From: Clostridiaceae bacterium
GTDB taxonomy: Bacteria > Bacillota > Clostridia > Peptostreptococcales > Natronincolaceae
Length of the DNA stretch: 64,000 nt
Reading direction: 5' to 3'
Assembly (NCBI GenBank): GCA_018432235.1
Contig: JAHDLO010000001.1
Location: 1-64,000 of the forward strand
How positions within the stretch are numbered: the stretch's first letter is position 1; each line of letters opens with the position of its first letter. Under the pieces are notes generated by a model. That model was not told the DNA's origin. It did not search any database and saw only the letters and a list, made by a program, of their open reading frames with translations. Positions 29,339-39,581 of the stretch are shown in pieces. The position numbers were made by a program, and so were the translations under genes.

Positions 29339-29411
29339 GACAAATTCCCTCCCTTTCTGGTATTGATGGATTCGGGATAGATTTATCCCGAATCCTCAAG
29401 CCATTTATTAA

Positions 29412-30416
29412 CTACTTATTATATTTGTTGAACAGCTCTGTCAGGGTTTCATTTTGCTCAGTCCAGATTTCCTGGAATTCCTTAGAATTTGCAAGACCCG
29501 GTCTTTGATCTAAAGCCACAGACTTTGTCCAATCCTGGAAGTCTTTGCTGGCATGTGCCTTTATTGCAGCTGCCTCAAAGGCCTTTATTGCTTCTTCAGG
29601 TGTTCCCTTCTTAGCAAAGATTCCTCTCATAGGTCCAAGGAAAGAATCTATTCCCTTTTCACCTGTGCATTCAACATCTGGTATCATTGTAAGTCTTTTT
29701 TCTGATGCAACTATGATTGGCTTCATGTCTCCAGATTCCACCAAGCCCTTTACCTCTGCAGGTCCTACTGTTGCTAAATCCACATGCCCGCCTATAATAG
29801 CAGCATTTAGCTCCGCGCCATTATTGAAGGCCACCAACGGCACCTCTACACCAGCCTCCTCAAAGGTCTGTCTAACTGTCATTGCATCTACGCCTGTAAT
29901 TGTCATAACGCCGACCTTAACCTTGTCGGGATTTGCCTTAATATAGTCCACCAGCTCGTCAAAATTATTATAGGGGGCCTTTGCTGATGCTACGATTACA
30001 TTCGTATCATGCACCAGACGAACCACAGGTATTAAATCGTTATATATGTCTACTGAGGAAAGCTTTTGGATGTTTGCCAATAGTAATGATTGGGTTCCCA
30101 GCATAAATGTATAGCCGTCTGCCGGTTGCTTATCGGTGTATTGTACCCCCATGACACCGCCGCCGCCTTCAACGTTGTTGATTACAATAGGTACACCTAG
30201 CTCCTTTTCCAGGGATGCTGCTAAAGCACGGGCTGTGGAATCTGCTCCGCCACCGGCACCCCAGGGTACAACTAGCTCTATTTTTCTTTCAAACTTAAAA
30301 CCGCCGTCAGCTTCACCCTCTGGTGTGCTAACCTCCGGAGCCTTAGGACTGCATCCAACTAAAGCCATTGCCAATACCAGTGCTAGAGCAATGTAGATAA
30401 AAAACTTTTTTTTCAT
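29412..30416 (-). CDS. tctC: tripartite tricarboxylate receptor lipoprotein, TctC/Bug family
   Basis: This extracytoplasmic solute receptor delivers ligand to TctAB. A lipoprotein signal ends with ALVGCSPK. The mature protein has the Bug-family opening IELVVPWGAGGGADSTARAL and later VIINNVEGGGGVMGVQY and AEVKGLVESGDMKPI. The length of 334 aa is typical. ATG 30416 lies behind GGGAGGAAA. Family members bind citrate, aromatic acids or other carboxylates. The citrate lyase neighbourhood points to citrate or another tricarboxylate. Confidence 0.93.
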   Translation of the reverse strand: MKKKFFIYIALALVLAMALVGCSPKAPEVSTPEGEADGGFKFERKIELVVPWGAGGGADSTARALAASLEKELGVPIVINNVEGGGGVMGVQYTDKQPADGYTFMLGTQSLLLANIQKLSSVDIYNDLIPVVRLVHDTNVIVASAKAPYNNFDELVDYIKANPDKVKVGVMTITGVDAMTVRQTFEEAGVEVPLVAFNNGAELNAAIIGGHVDLATVGPAEVKGLVESGDMKPIIVASEKRLTMIPDVECTGEKGIDSFLGPMRGIFAKKGTPEEAIKAFEAAAIKAHASKDFQDWTKSVALDQRPGLANSKEFQEIWTEQNETLTELFNKYNK

Positions 30417-30488
30417 TTTTAATTTCCTCCCTTTTTTATATTTAAAACACCTGCTTAGGCATTTTAAAACCTACTTCTTACCTCGGGC

Positions 30489-32774
30489 TTATCCCCTATA
30501 ATAGTTAATCAGACAGCCCTTTGCGATTATACTTCGCTCCTCCGATGACAGATTCCCTAATGACAGTGCCAGCGGTTGTATGGCCTCACCGATAATATAG
30601 GCCTTTACGTCCTCCTTGCCTGTCTCAAGCAGGCTTTTTATATGGGGTATAAAAATATAATCTCCCTTATTAAAGCTTGAATCATCCATCAAGAGAAAGG
30701 GAATCATTCCCCAATTGATTAAATTAGAGCGATACCGCTTTGTCGCATACGCCTTGGCTATATTAGCCCATCCCCCCAGTACCTTCTGACAGGATGCCGC
30801 CTGCTCTCTGGCAGAACCATCACCTGGCTTATTGGCATATATTGTACTGCCTATGGCTATCTCCTCTGGCTTTATGTTATAATCCGCCAGCTGTTTCAGC
30901 TTCGTATAAACAGCCATCAATTCTTTATCCTGTTCTGCAGGATCTTCCCCTGCCAATCTCTTAGCTTCAAGCACCTTAACCATTTTTGACTCATTAACGT
31001 AGCTGGGGTCCTTTCTACCCAGGGTAAACTCTGCTAGCTTAAAAGGATTCGAGCGATAAGACGAGGTTTCTCCTGAAGGTATCAGCTCGTCTGTCGTTGT
31101 TACTGGGTCCGTCAGCACCGATACCACCTTCAGCAGCAGATGCTCTGTTAAGGGCGTGAACTCAGGCCAATTAACGATGTTAGGGCCTAGTATCAACGCT
31201 GTATCCGGCTGACCTTTGCCGAAGCCATTGTAGACTCGTCTTTTATATATATCAGCATTAAAGCTGTATTCAGGCTTATTGAAGCTAACCTCAATTTCAG
31301 TGGCCGCCGTCAGACATCCACCATTGATTGCCGTTGCAGCTATAGATCTGGCATCCATCAAGGCTACTGAAGCAATCTGTCCATTTGTTGGTACAGAGCC
31401 TTCACGATTCGGAAAATTTCTGGTTGTATGTCGAATTGAAAGCCCATTGTTGCTTGGCACATCCCCCGCCCCAAAGCAGGGACCACAAAAGGCTGATCTG
31501 ACTATAATTCCTGCTGACATCAATTTTTCAATACTGCCATTCTTCACCAGATTAATATAGGTTGGCTGACTGGATGGGTAAACGCTCATGGAAAATGCTC
31601 CATTACCGATAGACCCCTCTGAAACAATGTCCGCTACGTCAACAATATTGTCATATGTACCGCCGGCACAGCCTGCCACCACGCCCTGATCAACAAATAT
31701 GTTGCCCTTCCTCACCTTATCCGTGAGCTTCAGGCTTATCCTGCCATCAAACATTTCTACTGCATCTCTCTCCACCTGCCTAAGTATATCCATAGGATTT
31801 GCCTTCAGGGCCTCTATGGTATAGGTATTGCTTGGGTGGAAGGGTAGGGCAATCATGGCCTTGATTTTAGATAAATCAATGTATATCATGCCGTCATAGT
31901 AGGCGATTTCTCCTGGCTCCAGCCTTTTGTAGGCTTCAGGCCTTTCATGGGCTGCGTAGTAGTCCTTAACCCTCTCCTCCGTTCGCCATATGGAGGAAAG
32001 ACAGGTGGTTTCCGTCGTCATAACGTCTATCCCATTTCTATATTCCACCGACAGGTTCTCTACACCATCACCAACAAACTCCATGATCTTATTGTTGACA
32101 TAGCCATTTTTAAAAACGGCACCGATGATGCTTAAGGCTACATCCTGTGGGCCGATTCCCTTCTGCGGGGTACCCGTAAGATATACCCCTACAACCTCCG
32201 GCCTTTTGATATCATAGGTGCGATTCAATATTTGCTTTGCCAGCTCTCCGCCACCCTCTCCAATACTGAGGGTGCCCAAGGCCCCATATCTGGTATGGCT
32301 GTCGGAGCCCAAAATCATCCTGCCACAGCCGCTCATCATTTCTCTCATGTATTGATGAATGACAGCTAGATGTGGTGGCACATAGATACCGCCGTACTTT
32401 TGTGCTGCCGACAAAGCAAAGACATGATCATCCTCATTAATCGTTCCGCCTACAGCACAGAGGCTGTTGTGACAATTGGTGAGGACATAGGGCATCGGAA
32501 ACTCCTTAAGACCACTGGCTCTTGCCGTCTGTATGATCCCCACATAGGTAATATCGTGGGAAGCAAGGGCATCAAATTTCAATTTTAGCGACGCCATATT
32601 ATCTGAGGTATTATGACCCTCTAATATGCTATAGGCAATTGTATTTTTGATTGCCTCCTCTTTGGCAAGGGCCCTGCCAGCTATGGCCATTAAGGCAGCC
32701 TCTGCCTCGTGATTGTCCGCCACCAGCGCCTTACCCTTTACCAGATAAACACCTCTATCATAAAGCTTAATCAT
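30489..32774 (-). CDS. aconitase-family hydratase (YbhJ-like)
   Basis: This is a cytoplasmic hydro-lyase of the aconitase superfamily. Cluster-type cysteines and active-site blocks are present: [52 protein letters not shown] and [18 protein letters not shown]. The last resembles the aconitase NFxxRxG region. Its 761 aa and order suggest the YbhJ group, whose substrate is not established. The start is ATG 32774 behind GGGGGAG. It lies between the OadA-type gene and tctC, so it may interconvert citrate, aconitate or isocitrate, or hydrate a related tricarboxylate brought in by TctABC. Confidence 0.85.
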   Translation of the reverse strand: MIKLYDRGVYLVKGKALVADNHEAEAALMAIAGRALAKEEAIKNTIAYSILEGHNTSDNMASLKLKFDALASHDITYVGIIQTARASGLKEFPMPYVLTNCHNSLCAVGGTINEDDHVFALSAAQKYGGIYVPPHLAVIHQYMREMMSGCGRMILGSDSHTRYGALGTLSIGEGGGELAKQILNRTYDIKRPEVVGVYLTGTPQKGIGPQDVALSIIGAVFKNGYVNNKIMEFVGDGVENLSVEYRNGIDVMTTETTCLSSIWRTEERVKDYYAAHERPEAYKRLEPGEIAYYDGMIYIDLSKIKAMIALPFHPSNTYTIEALKANPMDILRQVERDAVEMFDGRISLKLTDKVRKGNIFVDQGVVAGCAGGTYDNIVDVADIVSEGSIGNGAFSMSVYPSSQPTYINLVKNGSIEKLMSAGIIVRSAFCGPCFGAGDVPSNNGLSIRHTTRNFPNREGSVPTNGQIASVALMDARSIAATAINGGCLTAATEIEVSFNKPEYSFNADIYKRRVYNGFGKGQPDTALILGPNIVNWPEFTPLTEHLLLKVVSVLTDPVTTTDELIPSGETSSYRSNPFKLAEFTLGRKDPSYVNESKMVKVLEAKRLAGEDPAEQDKELMAVYTKLKQLADYNIKPEEIAIGSTIYANKPGDGSAREQAASCQKVLGGWANIAKAYATKRYRSNLINWGMIPFLLMDDSSFNKGDYIFIPHIKSLLETGKEDVKAYIIGEAIQPLALSLGNLSSEERSIIAKGCLINYYRG

Positions 32775-32806
32775 CAATCTCCCCCCTTTTGTAATGCTTA
32801 TCATAT

Positions 32807-34198
32807 CTACACCGGATATGTCTTCTGCGCCATATCCACCAGTCCACTGTCTATTGAATACTTCTTTGCTCTTCTAAATTTAAAATACTCTCCGGCAACC
32901 TGAGGAAACAGGGCATAGGATAAAACGTCCTCCTCCTGCTCTAAAAATTCCTTCATTTCACTCTTTAAAAGGATCAGTTGAGGTGGAATGTAGTCGGCTG
33001 GCCTGTCTTCCATAACCGCCTCCTCACCGATGATTTTGCTTTTAATAGCCTCATCAATTGGGGCAGCGGGACGTCCGTATTCTCCTTTGACATAGGCCTT
33101 AATTTCCTTTGGCACCATTTTGTATCTTTCACCTAAAATGATATTGAATACTGCCTGAGTTCCTACCATTTGACTCAGCGGTGTTACCAACGGTGGATAG
33201 CCTAGCTCACCACGAACTCTGGGCACCTCTGCCAGTACCTCATCAAACTTATCCAGCTTGTTTTGAGCCTTTAATTGTGAGATTAAATTTGAGAGCATAC
33301 CACCGGGAACCTGGTAAACCAAAGTGTTTGCATCTACCCCCAATACCTTCGGGTCCATCAGCCCCTCCTCAAAATATCTCTCCTTCAGTGGTCTGAAGTG
33401 CTCCGCCACCCTATTAAGCTTCTCTAAGCTCAGGCCAGTGGCATATGGCGTATCCTCCAGGGTTGCCACCAGTGGTTCAGTTGGCGGCTGGGAGGTGCCA
33501 AGGGACATGGGGGAAATGGCGCAATCCACCACATCCACACCCGCTTCTATTGCTTTTATATAGGTCATGGAGGCAACGCCACTGGTATAATGGGTATGCA
33601 GCTGCAATGGCAGCTTTGACATTGCCTTAATTTCTTTGACTAGTCGAAAGGCATCATAGGGCTTTAAAATACCAGCCATGTCCTTAATACATATGGAGTC
33701 AGCCCCCATTGCTTCTATCTCCTTCACCAGCTGCAGATAGTATTCTATGGTGTGTATGGGGCTGGTGGTGTAGGCAATAGCCACCTGCGCATGACCATCG
33801 GCCTCCTTTGTCGCCTTTAAAACAGCCTCTATATTCCTTAGGTCATTTAAGGCATCAAACACTCGAATAATATCTATACCATTTTTAATGGACTTTCTTA
33901 CAAATTCAACTACCACATCATCTGAATAATGCTTATAGCCTAAGAGGTTTTGGCCTCTTAAGAGCATTTGCAGCTTTGTATTCTTTACATGCTGTCGTAT
34001 GGTTCTAAGACGTTCCCATGGGTCTTCATTTAAAAATCTCAGGCAGGCATCAAAGGTTGCTCCGCCCCATACCTCTAAGGAATGATAGCCCACCTGATCC
34101 ATTGCCTCCAGTATAGGCACCATATCCTCTGTCTTCATGCGGGTTGCAATTAAGGACTGATGTGCATCCCTTAACACGGTTTCAGTTATATTTATCAT
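32807..34198 (-). CDS. oadA: oxaloacetate decarboxylase alpha / pyruvate carboxylase B-type carboxyltransferase, no biotin domain
   Basis: The carboxyltransferase TIM barrel is clear: [53 protein letters not shown], the metal and lysine region [11 protein letters not shown], and [12 protein letters not shown]. The PYC_OADA C-terminal part follows ([13 protein letters not shown]). The protein ends at 463 aa without the AMKM biotinyl module, so a separate carrier is needed. The start is ATG 34198 behind GGAGG. No beta or gamma subunits or biotin carrier are in the window. Next to citrate lyase it would consume oxaloacetate. Confidence 0.9.
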   Translation of the reverse strand: MINITETVLRDAHQSLIATRMKTEDMVPILEAMDQVGYHSLEVWGGATFDACLRFLNEDPWERLRTIRQHVKNTKLQMLLRGQNLLGYKHYSDDVVVEFVRKSIKNGIDIIRVFDALNDLRNIEAVLKATKEADGHAQVAIAYTTSPIHTIEYYLQLVKEIEAMGADSICIKDMAGILKPYDAFRLVKEIKAMSKLPLQLHTHYTSGVASMTYIKAIEAGVDVVDCAISPMSLGTSQPPTEPLVATLEDTPYATGLSLEKLNRVAEHFRPLKERYFEEGLMDPKVLGVDANTLVYQVPGGMLSNLISQLKAQNKLDKFDEVLAEVPRVRGELGYPPLVTPLSQMVGTQAVFNIILGERYKMVPKEIKAYVKGEYGRPAAPIDEAIKSKIIGEEAVMEDRPADYIPPQLILLKSEMKEFLEQEEDVLSYALFPQVAGEYFKFRRAKKYSIDSGLVDMAQKTYPV

Positions 34199-34231
34199 AT
34201 TAAACCTCCATATTTTAGCGAAATTAAAAAC

Positions 34232-34273
34232 AAAAAAAGGAATCAACACAGAAGTATTTTCTGTATTGATTCC
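34232..34273 (-). terminator. terminator between the cit operon and the oadA-tct operon
   Basis: On the minus strand a stem of about 13 bp (GGAATCAATACAG with CTGTGTTGATTCC) is followed by TTTTTTTG. It follows the response regulator gene and precedes oadA, so it either ends the citC-to-regulator transcript or acts as an attenuator ahead of oadA. Confidence 0.85.
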
Positions 34274-34433
34274 CTTGAGCTAAATCTAAAGACTTTCTCA
34301 ACAAAACCAAATGCTGACTCGTATTAAATTAATGCTTTGTTGTGACTATTTCAAAAAAGCTTCCCAAGTGAAAACCTTTTCAAACCTAGCCCTGATAATA
34401 TTATACGTATTTTTTACAATTTTGTAAATATTT

Positions 34434-35204
34434 CTACAGAAGAATGAATTCTAATTTTGTGACATCCCTTACGCTGTCAATTTCTATAGCGCTGGGCATA
34501 ATATCTCCCTGCAGAAATTCCTTATAGGCGGCCTTGAAGCTTGGGGTACAATCCTTGTAAAAAGCCTCTCGATTGAATATCACAATAGAGGTATTTTTAT
34601 CATTTTCCAGCAAAGTCTTCTCAAATTTAGTCAAGCTGTCGGTAATTTCTATCTCCAATATATCCCCATGAATGAAGGCCTTTAGGTTTTGCGGACCCTT
34701 TCCGCTCTTTTCCTTAATAATTCTGGCAAAGGCGTTTTTGATGCCTTCCTCCGCCTTAAGCTTTTCCTCCGGCAGCAGACTTTGCTCCCTTAGCTTAAGC
34801 AAGGTTCCCTTCGCTCTATGTATTTTGACAGCAGCCTTATTCATTACCCGCATTAGCTCTCTAATATCTATAGGCTTTACGATATAGTTCTCTATGCCAA
34901 GGTCCACAGCTCTAAGTATGATGTCCTTTTCAGAGAAGGCAGTGCTTATGATGATGGGAACATCGCTTATTTTTCGAATTTCCTTCACCATATTGATACC
35001 GTCCATACCCGGCAGCTGAAGATCCGACAGAATGAGATCCGGCAAATGCTCCTTAAACATTTTCAAGCCCTCGATGCCATTTTCCGCTACAAACAGCTTC
35101 CCCACACGCTTTTTCAGAAAAAAGCTCATCTGCTGCAGAACATCCTTATCATCCTCAACATAAAGCAGCTTTAAGTTCTTGAGTAAACCATTTTCTATTG
35201 TCAT
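34434..35204 (-). CDS. response regulator: REC domain fused to a DUF2294/MpsC-like domain
   Basis: The N-terminal receiver domain is complete (LKLLYVEDDKDVLQQMSFFL; phospho-acceptor in DLILSDLQLPGMDG; threonine in IISTAFSEKD; lysine in NYIVKPIDI). Instead of a DNA-binding output, the tail from about residue 160 (IKNAFARIIKEKSGKGP, FIHGDILEIEITDSLTKFE) resembles the DUF2294/MpsC domain. The start is ATG 35204. An earlier TTG is inside the ribosome-binding stretch. It is the last gene of the cit operon, while the candidate partner kinase lies at 41813-43582 on the other side of citC and citG. Confidence 0.8.
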   Translation of the reverse strand: MTIENGLLKNLKLLYVEDDKDVLQQMSFFLKKRVGKLFVAENGIEGLKMFKEHLPDLILSDLQLPGMDGINMVKEIRKISDVPIIISTAFSEKDIILRAVDLGIENYIVKPIDIRELMRVMNKAAVKIHRAKGTLLKLREQSLLPEEKLKAEEGIKNAFARIIKEKSGKGPQNLKAFIHGDILEIEITDSLTKFEKTLLENDKNTSIVIFNREAFYKDCTPSFKAAYKEFLQGDIMPSAIEIDSVRDVTKLEFILL

Positions 35205-35236
35205 ATAGCCAACATCCCCTCCCTTCAAGGTTTTTT

Positions 35237-35779
35237 CTAGAGCATACTATTTTCAGCTTTATAGCAATTTAGCATAAGTCTGATTTTTTCATTAAGTGCC
35301 TGAAGACTATGGCTTTGGCTACGCCTGCAGATGACTGCCGGAATACTACTACAGATTAGACAGCCTCTTGGTTTATAGCCCAAGGCTTCTCTACTAACGG
35401 ATATGCCTACCTCCGTCAAAATATCAATGTCGAATAGCCGTCCTAACGGATGAGCCTCTTCAATAGCTATAGCCTGCTGTTTTAAGGCTATAGGGGGTGC
35501 AGCAGCGGAGAAAAATGCCACCCTTCCGGCAGCCCCTTCCTCCAACCGCTGTCCAAGTATTTGAATGCCAGAGAGGTCTAATGCTGCTGATATTGCTTTT
35601 ACTCCAATATCATGTATTTCTGCGCCCTCTGGTGTTTTTTTGCTGGGTCCGGGGATATTAACAGTGAAAGCTATGACTGGTGCGCCATAAAGCTTTAGAA
35701 GCTCTTCTTGAATCCTTACTCTTTTTTCCTTATCGGTTAAAATTGCCTCCAATAGTGCTTGTGAATCCCCTTTATGCAT
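35237..35779 (-). CDS. citX: apo-citrate lyase phosphoribosyl-dephospho-CoA transferase
   Basis: CitX transfers the phosphoribosyl-dephospho-CoA group made by CitG onto the serine of CitD. The 180-aa protein has the nucleotidyltransferase signature HPLGRLFDIDIL and the SREALGYKPRGCLIC block, both typical. ATG 35779 comes six bases after the citF stop with a weak TAGGA site, so translational coupling is likely. The downstream neighbour is the response regulator. Confidence 0.93.
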   Translation of the reverse strand: MHKGDSQALLEAILTDKEKRVRIQEELLKLYGAPVIAFTVNIPGPSKKTPEGAEIHDIGVKAISAALDLSGIQILGQRLEEGAAGRVAFFSAAAPPIALKQQAIAIEEAHPLGRLFDIDILTEVGISVSREALGYKPRGCLICSSIPAVICRRSQSHSLQALNEKIRLMLNCYKAENSML

Positions 35780-35785
35780 TTTATC

Positions 35786-37327
35786 CTACAACACCCTTCT
35801 AATCACATCAATTACCGTACCATCTCTATATTCAACTATTGCTACTATTTTATCATCATATGCCACGCTTTGGGGCTTTCCTGTAATTTTTTCTGCCTTT
35901 TCCTTTAATTCCTCAATGGTGTATATGGGCAGCTTTGTCTTCGAAAGCCTTTCAATTAAATCCTTTCTTCGTGGATTTACGGCGATACCTCTATCCGTCA
36001 CCACCACGTCGATGGTCTCTCCCGGAGTGATAACAGCATTTACCCTGTCCAGTATCGTTGGAATTCTGCCTCTTATCAAGGGTGCTACAATAATGGAAAG
36101 CTTTGATCCGGCAGCAGTGTCACAATGACCGCCGGAGGCCCCTCTTAGTACACCGTCGGAGCCAGTGATAACGTTGACATTAAAATCCGTATCAATTTCC
36201 AATGCACTGAGAATAACGATATCCAGTAAATTTACAGCACAGCCCTTATTATGGGGATTTGCATAAAAGCCTGCATCTATCTCCACATGCCTTGGGTTAC
36301 TACCAATGGATTTAGCTGCCGTCAAGTCAAAGGATTGGGTGTCGTATAGCTTATCCACCAGTCCCTCCTCCAAAAGCTCTACAAACTGTCCGGTGATCCC
36401 CCCCAGTGCAAAGCTGGCTTTTATACCTTTTTCCAGCATAGTCTCCTTGATGGATCTGGCCACCGCTAATGAAGCTCCTCCCGTACCGCATTGCATTGAG
36501 AAGCCATCCACTAAATACCCTGATTCCTTTATTACCTCCGAGGCATACTTGGCTATTAAAAGCTCCCGTGGATTCTTTGTATATCTTGTGGCACCGGAAA
36601 CGATTCCCCTTGGGTCCCCTATGGCCTCCACCTTAACAATAAAATCCACATCCGTTTGGGATATACTGGCGGGAACATTGGGGTAAGGAACAATATTGTC
36701 TGTGATTAAAACCACCCGATCAGCATATTGTGCGTCCACCTTTGCATAGCCTAGAGAGCCACAGAAGGACTTGCCAGAGTGACCATTGGCATTGCCATAG
36801 CTGTCGCAGGCTGGAACCCCCAAAAAAGCCACATCTATTTTTAAGTCTCCTGCCTCTATGGCTCTAGCCCTTCCGCCATGAGATCTGATCATTACAGGAT
36901 ATGTCATAATACCATTTGATATGGCATCCGCTAGCGGCCCTCTCAGGCCACTGGTTTCTATCTTTGTAATTGTGCCATTTTTAATATGCTCTATTATGGG
37001 GGCATGAATACTATTTAAGGAGCTGGGGGCTAAGGTTATAGCCTTTATTCCCAGTCTTGCTATGGCATCAACCACCATATTAACTATGTAATCCCCTTCA
37101 CGAAAATGATGGTGAAAGGATATTGTCATACCGTCCTTTAGACCGCATTTAACAATTGCCTCCTCAATGCTTGCCAAAAGCTTTTTATCCTGAGGTGTTA
37201 CTCTTGATAGCCGAGGTCCGAATTTTCTACTTTCAGGCTGTATGCTGAAGGGTTCCTCATAGGCCTTCAGTTGACCGATTCCCTCTATATATTCTGGCAG
37301 CTCTCTTCCTATACCGTTAGTAAGCAA
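35786..37327 (-). CDS. citF: citrate lyase alpha subunit (acetyl-ACP:citrate ACP-transferase)
   Basis: CitF exchanges acetyl for citryl on the acyl carrier CitD. The protein begins LTNGIGRELPEYIEG, matching the family opening. It continues with FHHHFREGDYIVNMV, FLGVPACDSYGNANG and GGASLAVARSIKETM, and ends with VVTDRGIAVNPRRKDL. The start is placed at TTG 37327, behind GGAGG at a normal distance and overlapping the citE end by 11 bases. ATG 37351 is possible but lacks a site. The length is 513 aa, close to known CitF proteins. Confidence 0.95.
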   Translation of the reverse strand: MLTNGIGRELPEYIEGIGQLKAYEEPFSIQPESRKFGPRLSRVTPQDKKLLASIEEAIVKCGLKDGMTISFHHHFREGDYIVNMVVDAIARLGIKAITLAPSSLNSIHAPIIEHIKNGTITKIETSGLRGPLADAISNGIMTYPVMIRSHGGRARAIEAGDLKIDVAFLGVPACDSYGNANGHSGKSFCGSLGYAKVDAQYADRVVLITDNIVPYPNVPASISQTDVDFIVKVEAIGDPRGIVSGATRYTKNPRELLIAKYASEVIKESGYLVDGFSMQCGTGGASLAVARSIKETMLEKGIKASFALGGITGQFVELLEEGLVDKLYDTQSFDLTAAKSIGSNPRHVEIDAGFYANPHNKGCAVNLLDIVILSALEIDTDFNVNVITGSDGVLRGASGGHCDTAAGSKLSIIVAPLIRGRIPTILDRVNAVITPGETIDVVVTDRGIAVNPRRKDLIERLSKTKLPIYTIEELKEKAEKITGKPQSVAYDDKIVAIVEYRDGTVIDVIRRVL

Positions 37328-38222
37328 TGGCCTCACCTCCCTCAAGCTCATACGTACCTGCAGCAGTGGCTAATGACAGGACTCTTTGAGCCCTTTCTAT
37401 AATCGGCTTATCCACCATTTTACCGTCAAGAGACACAACACCGGAACCCTTCCTCGCTGCCTCTTCACTGGCCTTAAGTATCCGCTCCGACCGATGGATT
37501 TCCTGTGGTGTTGGTGTATAAATCCTATGGACCACATCAATCTGTCTTGGATTGATTACGGATTTTCCATCAAAGCCCAGCTGCTTTATATGCTTAACCT
37601 CATTGATAAAACCCTCTTCATTATTGACATCGGAAAAGACGGTGTCTAATGCATATATACCTGCATTTCTTGCTGCCAGCAACACCTGACTTCTTGCCGC
37701 CAAAAGCTCCATGCCATCCAAGGAGCGGGTGGTTTGCATATCCGTCACAAAATCCTCTGCACCAATAGCAATCCCCACCAATCTTTTACTGGCAGCCGCA
37801 ATTTCTCTGGCATTTAACACGCCTCTGGCGCTTTCCACTGCTGCCATCAGCTGGATGCTGCCTACGGGTATGCCTTCCTTAGCTTCGATTTCCTCTATAA
37901 TGGCTTCAATATCCCTTACATCCTTTGACGTTTCAGCCTTGGGCAACCTAATAATATGGGGTCTTACTCTAACTATAGCCTCTAAATCCTCTCTGCCATA
38001 GGGGGTATCCAGCCCATTGATTCTAACAGCTATCTCTGTTCCCTCGTAATCCAGCCTCTTTAAGGCATTATATACAAGAAGCCTTGCAGCGTCCTTTTCA
38101 TTTAAGGCTACGGAATCCTCCAAATCGAACATAACCGTATCTGCGCCGAAAATATGGGCATCCTTCACCATGCTGGGGTTGTTCCCCGGTACATACATCA
38201 TAGTTCTTCTCAGCTTAAACAT
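37317..38222 (-). CDS. citE: citrate lyase beta subunit (citryl-ACP lyase)
   Basis: CitE cleaves citryl-ACP to acetyl-ACP and oxaloacetate. The HpcH/HpaI TIM barrel is evident: LRRTMMYVPGNNPSMV, ADTVMFDLEDSVALNEKDAAR, EIAVRINGLDTPYGREDL, LMAAVESARGVLNAREIA, AIGAEDFVTDM and GFDGKSVINPRQIDV. The start is ATG 38222 behind GGGAGGGG, overlapping citD by eight bases. The length of 301 aa is normal. Confidence 0.96.
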   Translation of the reverse strand: MFKLRRTMMYVPGNNPSMVKDAHIFGADTVMFDLEDSVALNEKDAARLLVYNALKRLDYEGTEIAVRINGLDTPYGREDLEAIVRVRPHIIRLPKAETSKDVRDIEAIIEEIEAKEGIPVGSIQLMAAVESARGVLNAREIAAASKRLVGIAIGAEDFVTDMQTTRSLDGMELLAARSQVLLAARNAGIYALDTVFSDVNNEEGFINEVKHIKQLGFDGKSVINPRQIDVVHRIYTPTPQEIHRSERILKASEEAARKGSGVVSLDGKMVDKPIIERAQRVLSLATAAGTYELEGGEAIAY

Positions 38223-38517
38223 GTCTTTGCCCCTCCCAGTCAAACGATTTCCCGTTGGCTGCTCTTAAAACCGCCGTCTGAAGTCGGGCTCTTATCACAC
38301 AGTCTAAAGCACCTCTATCCTGAATCTTGACGATAGCATCCTCCACATCTAGTTCCTTCAATACCTGTTTTACCGTCCTTCTTATATCTTCACCAAATTG
38401 CTTTTCTACAGAGCTGATTAAATCGATTACTATTCCTTTATCTGCATTGGGCGCCACCACAATTGAGGCATCACTGGACTCTAATGTTCCTGCCATAGCA
38501 CTGCCCTTTATCTCCAT
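38215..38517 (-). CDS. citD: citrate lyase gamma subunit (acyl carrier protein)
   Basis: CitD carries the phosphoribosyl-dephospho-CoA prosthetic group that holds acetyl or citryl. The modified serine is expected in GSAMAGTLESSDASI near residue 14. The body contains the usual FGEDIRRTVKQVLKELDVED and RGALDCVIRARLQTAVLRA. ATG 38517 follows GGAGGG. At 100 aa it is of normal length. It sits between citC and citE as in classical operons. Confidence 0.95.
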   Translation of the reverse strand: MEIKGSAMAGTLESSDASIVVAPNADKGIVIDLISSVEKQFGEDIRRTVKQVLKELDVEDAIVKIQDRGALDCVIRARLQTAVLRAANGKSFDWEGQRHV

Positions 38518-38534
38518 TGCTTTCCCTCCAATTT

Positions 38535-39581
38535 TTATAGCATAGGCCTAAGCCCTTTTAATTTATCAATTATATGCCGACCTTCCTCCGTCATCAGAAA
38601 GCGATAGGTGGTTTCAGGTACCAGAGCTTTGACCTCCTCAAGTCGATTTTCCTTAAGAAGCCCTCTTACCCATGATGCGCTTATTGCTTGCTGTACCGCC
38701 TCACGTCTTGGTATCTCCCTCACGACTATGCCATAACTCGGTAAAATTACCTTCATTTTTTCATTGTAGACGTTGGTCAAGGAACAATAGGGCTCCTCTC
38801 CAACGTATCTTCTGCTGATGTTTAGGATAGGTGCAAAGTAATTAGCGAATATTTCAAGATCCAGCGCCGCATGCGACGACACTGCCACGCTTTCCTCCTT
38901 TAAAAAATAGGATGGAAAGGTTGCGGATGAAATTAAGTAGCTGCCAGTTTCCTGCACCAGAATATTTTTTAGATGGTCAGTTCCCTCCTGAACCAGCTTT
39001 AATCGTACATCAGCTGGAAAAACCGATTTATCCTCCGACACCACCAGCACATATAAAAACTCGCTTTCTTCAGCTGCTTGTTCAATTAAATACTGATGTC
39101 CCAGTGTAAAGGGATTACAGTTAACCACCACCGCCGAAGCCCTTCCTTCAAAGCAGGCCTTCTGCTTTATTTGCCGTACAAAATCACGAATGCCATCTCT
39201 TTTGTTTTCCAAAAGCACCACTTTGTCGGCCAGCGCCATTATTTTATAGAAGCCTAAATCTGTAAATATTTGAAGGTTGCCGGGCTTGGTATATATAAAT
39301 AAATGCTCTTTCCCACCCTTGTGGGCTGCGTAAACAAGCTGTGATATGACTTTATTGGTGAGCCCCATATTTTGATAATCCTGACGGACCGCTACACATT
39401 TGATAACATTTTTCTCTAATGAGCCTGTAGCTACTAACTCCTTACCGTCAACCAAAGCGTAGGTATAGTCGACACCCTCCTCCAGCCTCAATCCCTGTTT
39501 CTGGAGAAACGCCCCCACTGCACCTCTAAGCTTCTGATCTTCTCTTGTCAGTATGTATTCCGTAAGGCCTAAATAATCCAA
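38535..39581 (-). CDS. citC: [citrate (pro-3S)-lyase] ligase
   Basis: CitC acetylates the prosthetic thiol of CitD with ATP and acetate, switching the lyase on. A GNAT-like N-terminal domain (KCVAVRQDYQNMGLTNKVI) precedes the nucleotidyltransferase domain with VVNCNPFTLGHQYLIEQAA (HxGH-type motif), then PSYFLKEESVAVSSHAAL and YVGEEPYCSLTNVYNE. TTG 39581 lies behind GGAGGG. The length of 348 aa is typical. It is the first gene of the cit operon and diverges from the SorC regulator. Confidence 0.95.
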   Translation of the reverse strand: MDYLGLTEYILTREDQKLRGAVGAFLQKQGLRLEEGVDYTYALVDGKELVATGSLEKNVIKCVAVRQDYQNMGLTNKVISQLVYAAHKGGKEHLFIYTKPGNLQIFTDLGFYKIMALADKVVLLENKRDGIRDFVRQIKQKACFEGRASAVVVNCNPFTLGHQYLIEQAAEESEFLYVLVVSEDKSVFPADVRLKLVQEGTDHLKNILVQETGSYLISSATFPSYFLKEESVAVSSHAALDLEIFANYFAPILNISRRYVGEEPYCSLTNVYNEKMKVILPSYGIVVREIPRREAVQQAISASWVRGLLKENRLEEVKALVPETTYRFLMTEEGRHIIDKLKGLRPML

